Below are positions 1-8,039 of a stretch of 64,000 bases of DNA, piece by piece (position 1 is the first letter of the stretch; each line of letters opens with the position of its first letter). The DNA is taken from positions 124,001 to 188,000 of the forward strand of contig NZ_JABKKF010000004.1 in the NCBI RefSeq assembly GCF_013166605.1, read 5' to 3'. The stretch is from Xylanibacter muris. Lineage in GTDB: Bacteria; Bacteroidota; Bacteroidia; Bacteroidales; Bacteroidaceae. A program made the translations under genes and the position numbers. A model generated the notes under the pieces. The model searched no databases. It saw only the letters and a list, made by a program, of their open reading frames with translations, and was not told where the DNA came from.

Positions 1-1879
1 CATCAGCCTTCTTCTGGGTTTTCAAAGTTTTGCCAGAACCACCGCTAAGATATCCGGCAGGAACGACAAAGCCCCAGTTCCGTCCGTTTACTGTCTTCTG
101 GAGCTTAAACACCTGGACATCATCATTGCCGGTCGCCACGCCGTTTTCCACTTCAATATTCACAGCTCCGCGGAACGCCGAGGTCTGTATCATATTTATA
201 GCCATCTTGTCCTCCTCACAAACTATTATGATACTGTCACCCGTTGCCAAAGCATCCACATCTGTCACCTTACTGTATTTCTTTCCATTCACTTCCGCAA
301 CAGTAGGCAATGTCCTGTCGATATAATTAAAAGTAATGGTTCCGCCACTATGCTTTATAATCTTATATACCGGAGATGACGTAAGTGTAGTTTTGTCGAA
401 CAGCGTAAACGAAGGAATCTGAAACATTCCATTTCCAAACAAATGATCTTCCCTCACATTACGATCTATTTTTGAATTGTCTGCAGTAACAGCCATGGCA
501 CGCTTCTGGTTCTGATTAACATTCACCCGATTATACATCCATGATGAAGACGAATACGAGAACCGTGTAAGCAACAGCCCCGACCCGTTTGCCGAAGGAT
601 ACCATGTACCCGGCTGTCTGTTTTCAAGAATGAAATACTCGTTCCTGTTCTTTGGGTTACGTATCATCACAGCCATCTGCCCGTCATTATCATTCGGATT
701 TGACAAAGTCACAGATGCCGCATCGGCGAGTTCCGGAATATCAAGCCATCCGAGGAAACTGCGCTCATAAGCTGTATATCCGACCGGAGTACGTGCATTA
801 TTCACGTATGCACCCGCATCCATTACAGACCAGAATCCAAACGGAGCGTCATTGTCATAACTGTAAGTGGGGTCATAAAAATCGGGGAATCCCAAAGCAT
901 GACCGAACTCATGTACAAAAACTCCCATGCCCATCAGCTGGTTGTCATAATAAAGCTCGTTTCCTACAAAATATGAGGCAAACTTATAACCGCCAAGCGT
1001 CTGGTTGAAATCAGACTCATGAGGCCATATAGTATTCTCATCGCCTCCCGTGGCCTCTCCTTGTCCGGCATAAAGCACACTCACAAGCGGCACCTTGCCA
1101 TTTACATAGTATTTACTGAAATCCACGCCCAGGTTCTTTGCTGCCTCAACGGCCTCCTTTATCATGGATCCTACGCGTATGTCGTTGCCATAGGCACTGT
1201 TTGCCCCATAATAAGCGTAACCGTTTTTAAGCGTCACTTTAGCCACTACATCAAATGTCGGCACAAACATCCCCCGGCTCTGGTCCTTGAAGTAATCCTT
1301 CACAGAACCGCGGCATCCTGCCTCTTCGGCATATCCCTCCTGATTATAGAACCGGGTCATCTTTTCCTTGGTTGTCGTAGATTTAAACTTTGTATCGGCA
1401 AACTCTACCATAATGACAGGAATCGTGATATTCCCGATACTGTTCACCGAACCGTTGCCACTCTTGCCATACTGCCCGAGCCCATCGGAAGTCGATGCAT
1501 TAAGCGCCTTCTGAATACGGTGTGACGCGACAGGATTTTCTGAAACCGCTTCCATTGCCTCTGAAGGCTTCAAACTATATGTGGCAAGAAAAGCGTTCTC
1601 AGCCTCAGAACGGGCATCAGCCTCATGTGCGACGACATCTGTCGGACAAAGCCTTCCATCAACAATTTTCGCATAGCAGAGGTCTCCATTCGCATTACGC
1701 ACAAGCACTTTGTTATCCACTGATGTATAGAACGCGAGAAAACCGTCTCCATTCTTATACACCATTATTGTCGTTCCGTCGCTCTGTGTCAACGGAAAAG
1801 CCTTGTGAAGCGGGCGGATTGCAACAGCATTCAAAGCAAAAGCCAGCATCACCGGCAGCAATAAATGTTTCTTTTTCAT
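1..1879 (-). CDS. Secreted M6-family zinc metalloprotease (3' end outside window)
   Basis: The frame is open from ATG at 1879 to the left edge with no stop, giving 626 codons; the C-terminus is missing. The N-terminus is a signal peptide (Lys-rich start, then a hydrophobic stretch ending near residue 23). The zinc-protease motif HEFGHALGFPDFYD starts at His323: H323-E324-x2-H327, then G330 and P332-D333. This is the HExxHxxGxPD signature of peptidase family M6 (immune inhibitor A-like). Residues ahead of it (IPVIMVEFADTKF and the PHESDF segment) also fit that family. Extracellular proteolysis is the likely role. Proteins of this type in T9SS-bearing Bacteroidales often end in a C-terminal sorting domain, but that part lies outside the window. 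A TATCTTTG promoter element sits about 92 bp upstream. Confidence 0.85.
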   Translation of the reverse strand, partial: MKKKHLLLPVMLAFALNAVAIRPLHKAFPLTQSDGTTIMVYKNGDGFLAFYTSVDNKVLVRNANGDLCYAKIVDGRLCPTDVVAHEADARSEAENAFLATYSLKPSEAMEAVSENPVASHRIQKALNASTSDGLGQYGKSGNGSVNSIGNITIPVIMVEFADTKFKSTTTKEKMTRFYNQEGYAEEAGCRGSVKDYFKDQSRGMFVPTFDVVAKVTLKNGYAYYGANSAYGNDIRVGSMIKEAVEAAKNLGVDFSKYYVNGKVPLVSVLYAGQGEATGGDENTIWPHESDFNQTLGGYKFASYFVGNELYYDNQLMGMGVFVHEFGHALGFPDFYDPTYSYDNDAPFGFWSVMDAGAYVNNARTPVGYTAYERSFLGWLDIPELADAASVTLSNPNDNDGQMAVMIRNPKNRNEYFILENRQPGTWYPSANGSGLLLTRFSYSSSSWMYNRVNVNQNQKRAMAVTADNSKIDRNVREDHLFGNGMFQIPSFTLFDKTTLTSSPVYKIIKHSGGTITFNYIDRTLPTVAEVNGKKYSKVTDVDALATGDSIIIVCEEDKMAINMIQTSAFRGAVNIEVENGVATGNDDVQVFKLQKTVNGRNWGFVVPAGYLSGGSGKTLKTQKKAD

Positions 1880-1970
1880 ACGTATTAACCGTTATTTTTT
1901 TGCATGCCGCGGATATCTCTCTATGCAATAAAACAACTGGACATCTTTAGGCATATTAGTTATTTTTCTG

Positions 1971-1978
1971 CAAAGATA
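1971..1978 (-). promoter_or_regulatory. Bacteroidota -7 element for the M6 protease gene
   Basis: Read on the minus strand this is TATCTTTG, an exact match to TAnnTTTG. No clear TTTG lies 19-20 bp further upstream, only GTTTC, so the assignment rests on one half of the promoter. Confidence 0.5.
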
Positions 1979-2506
1979 CGCAGAATTCGCGAAACCACGG
2001 CATGGATTAATGAAATTAAAGCTGTATATCGGAAACACTGCAGTAAAACCTATAATGCCGGCAAGGATACCTTTCGCCCCATACAAGACTGAAACGGTTT
2101 TTTAGTGATGTCATTCTTTCATTTTCCTTCATGACCACAAAAGGCCATCTGTCTTATACGCGTTATGGCTGTGGCATTCCTATACCGGCATTCTTTTATT
2201 CCACACTTGAGCTTACTTTTACTTCCATTGCCATCAATCACCTATACTTTTTATCTCTATTATGTATAAAGCATGTCATTTGTAACCTTTTCCCGCAATT
2301 TATTTTCAGGGATATCAGAAAGAACGTTTTCGTAAAGACGGATAAGCCCAAAACAACACCACTTACTGACAATGATGCTACGCCCCATAGTAGTCCTTCT
2401 TGTCGTAATTTCAGTATTAGTATTTAGTATTATGTGAAAATAATATATATATTTAATTATGGAGTAAAATATTCGCATAACCCATCAGTAATACAGAAAA
2501 TTACAT

Positions 2507-2514
2507 TAAATTTG
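2507..2514 (+). promoter_or_regulatory. Putative -7 element upstream of the TlpA-like gene
   Basis: TAAATTTG matches TAnnTTTG and lies 90 bp ahead of the start codon at 2604. No TTTG is seen at the expected -33 distance. Confidence 0.4.
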
Positions 2515-2603
2515 CAACTGGTATAATAACGACTAACCTGCATTAATGACAGCAAATACCACAATAAATTCTTTACACAGCAATTTATCAACAAATACAT
2601 AAT

Positions 2604-4973
2604 ATGAATATTAAAAGAAATGCCTTGTCACTAATCATGACCTTCGGCATACTCAGCTGCCTTGCACAAAAAACATGGAAAGAACCATCTATGATTAACA
2701 TGCCTCATTACGAGGATGTTTTCAAAGTGACGGAGGTCGAATTCACAGATGCCGAGACAATCATGCACCTGTACATCAAACTGCCGTCAGGAAATATAAG
2801 TTTTTCCTCGGAATCTTTCCTTAAGGCCGACAACGGAATGTCGTATTCCATAACAGGAAGCGGGGACACACGTGAAGGAGAGACTAACATAAAGCTCGAC
2901 TCCTATTTTAAGGTACCGGAAAGCGAAGGGATGAGTATCGCACTTCATTTCAAACCTTTACCGACAGGCATCAAGAGCTTCGACTTCATCGAAGGATATT
3001 CCAAAAACGCATTCCGCATCTGGAGCATTACCGATCCTGAATCGGATAAGAAAGAAAGCTTATTCAACAGCAACTGGCGTAACGAGCGGACCGGCGGATG
3101 GGACATCGGTTTTTATAAAGACTGTGCCGTATATGATTGCAGATTGTGGCAATACAAAGTCAGGAAGAGCAGGAAAATAGTCTTGACAGACGGCCACGAT
3201 GACATAGTCATAGCCTTAGGCAAAGAAAAGGACGGGAAACGTCATATTTCCATCAATGGGGAAAAGCTGCCTTATTCACGAATAACATCAAAGTTTCTGC
3301 CCGACTATCCTTCCTACGATGAAACACCGTTCAACACATCCCTTACAGAAGGCGAGGCAATCCTCACAGGATGGCTGAAAGACTGGCCGGAAGAACTGGC
3401 CGATACCGGCAAGAGCTTCGATATTGAGCTGTATGACGTGCTCACGCACTCCGACAGGAAATGTTCCGCCAAACTTGACTCACTCGGACGTTTCAGCATG
3501 AAAGTGCCGCTGACAGGACCACAGGAAGCCTATATGGATTGGCGCCGTTCATCGATATCAACCATATTGGAACCGGGCGAAACTTACTTTCTGATGATTG
3601 ACAAAAAAGCCGGAAGCACACTCTTCATGGGTAAAAACGCACGACTGCAGAACGAAAGTCTGGCGCATAAGATAAGAGGCAAACATGTTAGTATAGACCG
3701 TCAAGGAGAGATGGACAATGACATGATTGTCGAATATAAGAACAAATGGACAGACACCTACAGACAGAATCTTGATAAAGTAAATGCTTGCACAAGGAAG
3801 CATCCAACACTGAGCAGACGGTTCCGCGACTATTATTGCGAGAACTTTAAATTTAAGACTTGCGAGAATATAATGCAGACGCAGTTCTATGCTCATGACA
3901 GGACACTGCCGGATGAAGTACTGGAATACGTAGGCAAGACTGCAATAATAAATAATGAAGTACCGCTGTCACTAAACCGCGAGCTCAACTGGTATCTGTA
4001 TTATCTGGTGAATTACTATAAAAACCAAAAGCAGAGAGATCGGATCTTTACTCCCGGCAGAATGCTGTCATTCAAGAAAAAGGGTATTGAATACAGCAAA
4101 GACGAATATGAGACGATACGGCAATGGCAGAAACAGATTGAGGAGGCAAAAGGCTATTCAGAACTGGGCACTGACGAAGAACGTAGAGACTTTGTAAAGA
4201 AACTCAACGAAAAATATGCTGGACTCGACCAAAAACTGAGTGCCATGCTGAATAGGAACGACATCATGGCAATAATTGACTCACAGACAACAAAGCCATT
4301 CCAAATAGAAGAGACAGTAATAGATTCGCTTTTCTCCGACCATACATTACGCGATATCTGCCGCACCCGAGAGCTTCATGAGAACCTCGAACGCACCCAT
4401 GCTCCGCTGACAGAACCTTACCTCACAATAGCCAACAGTCTGAAACTACCTGCCGCACGCAATGCCATATTGAACGTGCACAACCATTACAAAGAGATTC
4501 AGGAAAAGGCGGAAAAAGCCGTCAAGGAATGTATACGTCCGGATTCTGACGTAGAGGGTCTGACCGACGGCAAGGCGATACTCGACAAAATTGTGGAGCC
4601 ATACAGGGGAAAGATTATCTATATGGATATCTGGGGCACGTGGTGCTCGCCATGCAAGAAGAAGTTGAAGGAGTCGCACAATGTAAAAAAGGCGCTGAAA
4701 GACTACGATATCGTATATCTGTATCTTGCAAACCACTCACCGGAAGAATCATGGAAAAACATAATCGCGGAATACGGCCTCACCGACACCAACTGTGTAC
4801 ACTACAGGCTACCTGACGAGCAACAGAAAGCCGTGGAGAAATATGTCAGGCTGACAGGTTATCCGACCTACCGGCTAATTGACAAGAAAGGCAACCTTCA
4901 CGAACTGCACTGGCTCCATACTGACGACATGGACAAATTCTTGAAAACCATTGAAGACATGAACAACCTGTAG
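2604..4973 (+). CDS. Large secreted protein with C-terminal TlpA-like thioredoxin domain
   Basis: 789 residues. The first ~22 form a signal sequence; Cys19 in the ILSC context could be a lipidation site, but the box is imperfect. Residues ~230-350 look like the beta-rich N-terminal domain common in Bacteroidota TlpA proteins (carboxypeptidase-regulatory/DUF4369-like). The middle is helical and charged. The C-terminal thioredoxin fold begins near residue 667 and has the active site W-C681-S-P-C684, followed by the cis-Pro region GYPTYR. The expected role is thiol-disulfide exchange on the outside of the inner membrane or at the cell surface. It is transcribed alone, with repeat DNA downstream. 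The unusual length and the CSPC motif suggest a specialised reductase rather than a general thioredoxin; the substrate is unknown. Confidence 0.8.
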   Translation: MNIKRNALSLIMTFGILSCLAQKTWKEPSMINMPHYEDVFKVTEVEFTDAETIMHLYIKLPSGNISFSSESFLKADNGMSYSITGSGDTREGETNIKLDSYFKVPESEGMSIALHFKPLPTGIKSFDFIEGYSKNAFRIWSITDPESDKKESLFNSNWRNERTGGWDIGFYKDCAVYDCRLWQYKVRKSRKIVLTDGHDDIVIALGKEKDGKRHISINGEKLPYSRITSKFLPDYPSYDETPFNTSLTEGEAILTGWLKDWPEELADTGKSFDIELYDVLTHSDRKCSAKLDSLGRFSMKVPLTGPQEAYMDWRRSSISTILEPGETYFLMIDKKAGSTLFMGKNARLQNESLAHKIRGKHVSIDRQGEMDNDMIVEYKNKWTDTYRQNLDKVNACTRKHPTLSRRFRDYYCENFKFKTCENIMQTQFYAHDRTLPDEVLEYVGKTAIINNEVPLSLNRELNWYLYYLVNYYKNQKQRDRIFTPGRMLSFKKKGIEYSKDEYETIRQWQKQIEEAKGYSELGTDEERRDFVKKLNEKYAGLDQKLSAMLNRNDIMAIIDSQTTKPFQIEETVIDSLFSDHTLRDICRTRELHENLERTHAPLTEPYLTIANSLKLPAARNAILNVHNHYKEIQEKAEKAVKECIRPDSDVEGLTDGKAILDKIVEPYRGKIIYMDIWGTWCSPCKKKLKESHNVKKALKDYDIVYLYLANHSPEESWKNIIAEYGLTDTNCVHYRLPDEQQKAVEKYVRLTGYPTYRLIDKKGNLHELHWLHTDDMDKFLKTIEDMNNL

Positions 4974-5012
4974 ACATTCAAGATCAGCCAACCTCATGGG
5001 AACCAATAGCCC

Positions 5013-5330
5013 ATCCGGCTCCCCGAAAAAAGAGAAGAGCCACTCCGACTCCCCAAAGGGGAGAGAAATGAAGGGAATGTGGAAGCATCTGATGAGTATG
5101 CGGATGAAAACGCTCATCCACAATGTAGGGACATGCCTTTGGCATGTATCAGACGGAAAACGACCACATACATAAACCCAGGTGTTGTATACATTGGACA
5201 CATCGCAAAGCGATGCCCCTACTCGGGGAAGGACTATGCAGAAAACGAACACATATATAAGGTATATTAGGGGATACTCATCGGAGAATGTTTTACGCCT
5301 GACACGTGCCAAAGGCACGTCCCTACATGG
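5013..5330. repeat. Family A interspersed repeat, copy 1 (rearranged)
   Basis: It contains the GGGGAG-rich module (about 5013-5105) in forward orientation. Next comes a 99-bp hairpin-bounded core in reverse orientation (5124-5222), then an orphan hairpin end (5294-5330). The hairpins are ATGCC-TTT-GGCAT at 5125-5150, CGC-AAA-GCG at 5198-5222 and GTGCC-AAA-GGCAC at 5296-5325. Related copies lie at 23248, 36474, 38281, 39147, 39927 and 62348. No coding frame is conserved between copies. Confidence 0.8.
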
Positions 5331-5346
5331 GGAAGAAGCCCCTTCG

Positions 5347-5382
5347 CCAACAAGAAAGGCACGTCCCTTCTTTTTTTGTTGG
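5347..5382 (+). terminator. Possible terminator-like hairpin after the TlpA-like gene
   Basis: The imperfect inverted repeat CCAACAAGAAAGG / CCTTCTTTTTTTGTTGG has T-rich pairing. It lies 370 bp past the stop at 4973, beyond the repeat cluster, so it may instead be a relic of the repeat itself. Confidence 0.3.
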
Positions 5383-5556
5383 TAACATAGAAAGCATGGA
5401 AAACAGCAAACGGATGTTCTCGTTAAGCCAAATGATTCAGAGCCGGTGGTGTCAGCCGATTATCGGGTGAGACAAAATAATATCCAATGATCTATCCTCT
5501 GACCCAAATTTTCCACTGCTCTCGGGAAACCGCATCATGTATTATAATAATGTCAA

Positions 5557-5582
5557 GGGGCAAAGTCTATCGACTTTGCCCC
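5557..5582 (-). terminator. Rho-independent terminator of tRNA-Pro
   Basis: A perfect 10-bp stem (GGGGCAAAGT / ACTTTGCCCC) with a 6-nt loop begins 12 nt past the tRNA 3' end. On the minus strand it is followed by a T-rich stretch. Confidence 0.75.
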
Positions 5583-5594
5583 CTGAATATAAAG

Positions 5595-5668
5595 TCGGGA
5601 TGACAAGACTCGAACTTGCGACCTCACGCCCCCCAGACGCGTGCGCTAACCAACTGCGCTACATCCCG
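5595..5668 (-). tRNA. tRNA-Pro (anticodon GGG)
   Basis: Read on the minus strand the gene folds as a complete cloverleaf. The acceptor stem is CGGGATG/CATCCCG, the D arm begins GCGC and contains AGTTGG, and the anticodon arm CGCGT/GCGTG encloses the loop CTGGGGG, so the anticodon is GGG. The T arm has TTCGAGT. The discriminator is A, and CCA is not encoded (CTT follows). A perfect promoter lies directly upstream and a hairpin terminator directly downstream, so the gene is a single transcription unit. I see no integrase or att duplication beside it. Confidence 0.95.
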
Positions 5669-5700
5669 CTCCTCTCATGCCGTTTCCGGCTTAGCGGATG

Positions 5701-5732
5701 CAAAAGTACATACAAAATGTGAAACAAACAAA
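5701..5732 (-). promoter_or_regulatory. Promoter of tRNA-Pro
   Basis: On the minus strand TTTG (5732-5729) is followed after 20 bp by TACTTTTG (5708-5701). This matches the Bacteroidota consensus TTTG-N19/20-TAnnTTTG. Confidence 0.75.
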
Positions 5733-5790
5733 TTTTTCAATGACTTTTTTATCGCATAATCTAAGGAAAGGTTAATTTTCCTGTTCCTGC

Positions 5791-5822
5791 TTTGCCGTTA
5801 CCGATATTATTGCTTACTTTTG
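5791..5822 (+). promoter_or_regulatory. Promoter of aroA
   Basis: TTTG at 5791-5794, a 20-bp spacer and TACTTTTG at 5815-5822 form an exact consensus match. It lies 78 bp ahead of the aroA start codon. Confidence 0.75.
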
Positions 5823-5900
5823 CACCGTATGACCATATTATCAGTAACGAATGGCATAAATTTGGCTATGATAAGCTTTTGTTGAATAAAAACAGAGAAT

Positions 5901-7151
5901 ATGCAATATTTAATAAAGCCACCCCGTCTTCTCAATACGGTAATAAACCTTCCGGCGTCAAAAAGTATCAGCAACCGTGCGCTTATAATGCACGCATTGA
6001 CAGGAAACGGCACATTACCTCAAAACCTTTCCGACTGCGATGACACGGAGGTAATGATAAACGCATTGAAACACATGCCGGAGACTATCGACATCAAGGC
6101 CGCGGGCACAGCCATGAGATTCATGACCGCCTATCTGGCTGTGACACCCGGATGCCACACGATCACCGGAACGGAAAGAATGAGACACAGACCGATTGCC
6201 GTGCTCGTAGACGCACTGCGCAACTTAGGGGCAGACATAACGTATGGGGCCGAGGAAGGATTTCCGCCCCTTATCATAAAAGGATGCAATATTTCCGGAG
6301 GAAGACTGGACATTCCCGGGAATGTCAGCTCGCAATACATCTCGGCATTGCTGATGATCGGTCCGATGCTCAAAAACGGACTGACACTGCATCTCACCGG
6401 CAACATCATATCACGCCCGTATATCGACCTTACCCTTCACATGATGGGAGAGTTTGGCGCGGACGCGGAATGGACAGACTTTGACACAATAACCGTGAAA
6501 GCCCAACCATATAAGACCAAGGAGTATACGATAGAGAACGACTGGAGCGCAGCCTCATACTGGTATGAGATGATGGCCATGTGCGGAAGCCTCAACGACA
6601 GCGTATCGCTCACAGGCCTTACCGACGGCAGCAAACAAGGCGACTCTTCCGTAAGATACATATTCAGCCTGCTCGGAATAAAGACATCGTTTGCTGACAG
6701 CCGGCAGGGAACACCGACTACGGTAACGCTCAGAAACAGCGGCAGATGCGTGTCAAGGCTGGAATATGACTTTGTCAGCTCACCCGACCTTGCACAGACA
6801 TTCGTCACATGCTGCGCGGTGATGAACGTTCCTTTCAAGTTCACGGGCCTGCAGACACTGAAAATAAAGGAAACCGACAGGATTGAAGCCCTCAAGAAAG
6901 AAATGCGTAAGCTCGGATATGTCATAAAAGACGAAGGAGGACACACACTTTACTGGACCGGAGAACGGTGTGTGCCGATACAGAATCCAATAATAGAGAC
7001 ATACGACGACCATCGCATGGCGCTGGCATTCGCACCGCTTGCCTTCCGGATAAAGGGACTACGCATCGACAATCCCATGGTTGTCACAAAATCATATCCG
7101 CATTACTGGGAGGACCTGAGAAAAGCTGGATTTGAGATAGACGAATACTGA
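5901..7151 (+). CDS. aroA: 3-phosphoshikimate 1-carboxyvinyltransferase (EPSP synthase)
   Basis: 416 residues, near the usual ~430. It transfers the enolpyruvyl group of PEP to shikimate-3-phosphate in chorismate synthesis, in the cytoplasm. The family signature LPASKSISNRAL carries substrate ligands K21, S22 and R26. A second signature, AGTAMRFMTAYL, lies near residue 72, and the C-terminal motif ETYDDHRMALAF near 366. The E. coli-type AGTAMRP proline is Phe here, as I recall for other Bacteroidota enzymes. The start is placed at the first Met, just upstream of the conserved N-terminus. It has its own consensus promoter and probably carries the next small gene along (11-bp gap). Confidence 0.95.
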   Translation: MQYLIKPPRLLNTVINLPASKSISNRALIMHALTGNGTLPQNLSDCDDTEVMINALKHMPETIDIKAAGTAMRFMTAYLAVTPGCHTITGTERMRHRPIAVLVDALRNLGADITYGAEEGFPPLIIKGCNISGGRLDIPGNVSSQYISALLMIGPMLKNGLTLHLTGNIISRPYIDLTLHMMGEFGADAEWTDFDTITVKAQPYKTKEYTIENDWSAASYWYEMMAMCGSLNDSVSLTGLTDGSKQGDSSVRYIFSLLGIKTSFADSRQGTPTTVTLRNSGRCVSRLEYDFVSSPDLAQTFVTCCAVMNVPFKFTGLQTLKIKETDRIEALKKEMRKLGYVIKDEGGHTLYWTGERCVPIQNPIIETYDDHRMALAFAPLAFRIKGLRIDNPMVVTKSYPHYWEDLRKAGFEIDEY

Positions 7152-7162
7152 CACAAGACATA

Positions 7163-7576
7163 ATGCCCATGATTATAATATGTATTGTCATACTGGCAGC
7201 ACTGATTCTGACAGTCACACTGGCAAAGAGGCTTATAAAACCGGACGATACTGTAGCTCCGGAAAGCTCATGCTCCACATGCAGCGGAAACAATGCCAGA
7301 TGCGAACAGGCATGTATGATGGAAGCCTCAATAAAGGAACCGGAATACTTTGACGACGAGGAACTCGACAGGTATAAGGGACGCGACTCTGATGCCTATA
7401 CCGACAATGAGACCGAGGAATTCCGCGAAGTACTCTACACCATGCGTCCCGAAGAGGCCCGGGAATGGAACAGAAGCCTTATACTGCGCGGCATCAATGT
7501 GCCAGACCAACTGAAAGACGAACTGATACTGATTATCACTTCCTGCAAAGACATCCACAATACACCAAACACATAG
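7163..7576 (+). CDS. Small membrane-anchored protein with four-cysteine cluster, unknown function
   Basis: 137 residues. A single hydrophobic segment (about 3-20) is followed by a basic KRLIK stop-transfer patch, so the body probably faces the cytoplasm. Residues ~37-51 hold a cluster of the form C-x2-C-x7-C-x3-C, which looks like a metal or iron-sulphur site. The rest is acidic (FDDEELDRY, ETEEFREVLYTM) and ends in a conserved-looking block, EWNRSLILRGINVPDQLKDE. I recall similar proteins next to aroA in other Bacteroidales but know no function. It follows aroA by 11 bp and is probably cotranscribed. A coupling to chorismate synthesis is not implied by the sequence. Confidence 0.7.
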   Translation: MPMIIICIVILAALILTVTLAKRLIKPDDTVAPESSCSTCSGNNARCEQACMMEASIKEPEYFDDEELDRYKGRDSDAYTDNETEEFREVLYTMRPEEAREWNRSLILRGINVPDQLKDELILIITSCKDIHNTPNT

Positions 7577-8039
7577 CAAAACAATATCCATGCCGGGGAA
7601 TGAATGCCCATATTCGGTTAAAAGTATATGTCCGGGACTCTTAATCTGTAATAAAAATTCATACATCGTCTTTACCGTTACATCCCGCGAATCCGATTAC
7701 CTATAACATATTGATACACAACGCATTAACAACTATCAAAAAGTATACCAAAAATGAACAGGCTATTCACGCTTAATGAATAGGCCATTCTCTTCCGATG
7801 AACATGCCATTCATCGAGCATGAACATGCCATTCATCGAGCATGAACATGCCATTCATCGGAAGAGAATTTTACACCCACCTGAAATGTAAATAGATTTC
7901 AAAATTTCGCACAAGCCGGAGCTTTTAAAATAAATTAACAGCATACATTGAAATGAAAATGTTTCAACCTGATTTCATCAAACGCTCATTAAAATTAGTT
8001 CCTTAAACAATAAAACAGCTGTTTTTCAGTTCTTATAAT
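7577..8039. other. Intergenic region between the small Cys protein and porW, 463 bp
   Basis: It holds a five-unit 22-bp periodic array at 7754-7858 (annotated separately), followed by the flank motif GAAATGTAAATAGATTTC at 7883-7900. No TAnnTTTG promoter for porW is visible, so porW may be expressed from a divergent promoter type or from upstream. Confidence 0.5.
7754..7858. repeat. Array 1: five 17-bp near-palindromes at 22-bp period
   Basis: Units start at 7754, 7776, 7798, 7820 and 7842. The consensus is ATGAAYAKGCYATTCAT, whose ends ATGAA/TTCAT are inverted. Spacers are 5 bp (gctta, ttccg, cgagc, cgagc). Units 3 and 4 are identical. Outer arms (ATTCTCTTCCGATGA and its complement at about 7856-7871) also pair, so the array can fold as one long hairpin. 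Two further arrays of the same geometry lie at 39532 and 62855. Confidence 0.85.

Larger units (their letters stand above)
1880..2603. other. Divergent intergenic region, 724 bp
   Basis: It separates the leftward M6 protease gene from the rightward TlpA-like gene. Apart from one promoter-like element for each gene (1971-1978 minus, 2507-2514 plus) I see no gene, RNA, repeat or strong hairpin. The middle (2100-2460) is AT-rich and carries no convincing coding frame. Confidence 0.5.

Noticed and set aside
652..1950. Plus-strand frames of 118-168 codons opposite the M6 protease
   Set aside because: The minus frame is continuous with an intact HExxH motif and signal peptide; the plus frames are shadows.
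5595..5668. tRNA-Pro as an attachment site of an integrated element
   Set aside because: No integrase, no duplicated tRNA 3' end, and flanking genes are housekeeping.
7754..7858. CRISPR array
   Set aside because: Units are 17 bp, spacers only 5 bp and partly identical, and no cas gene is present.
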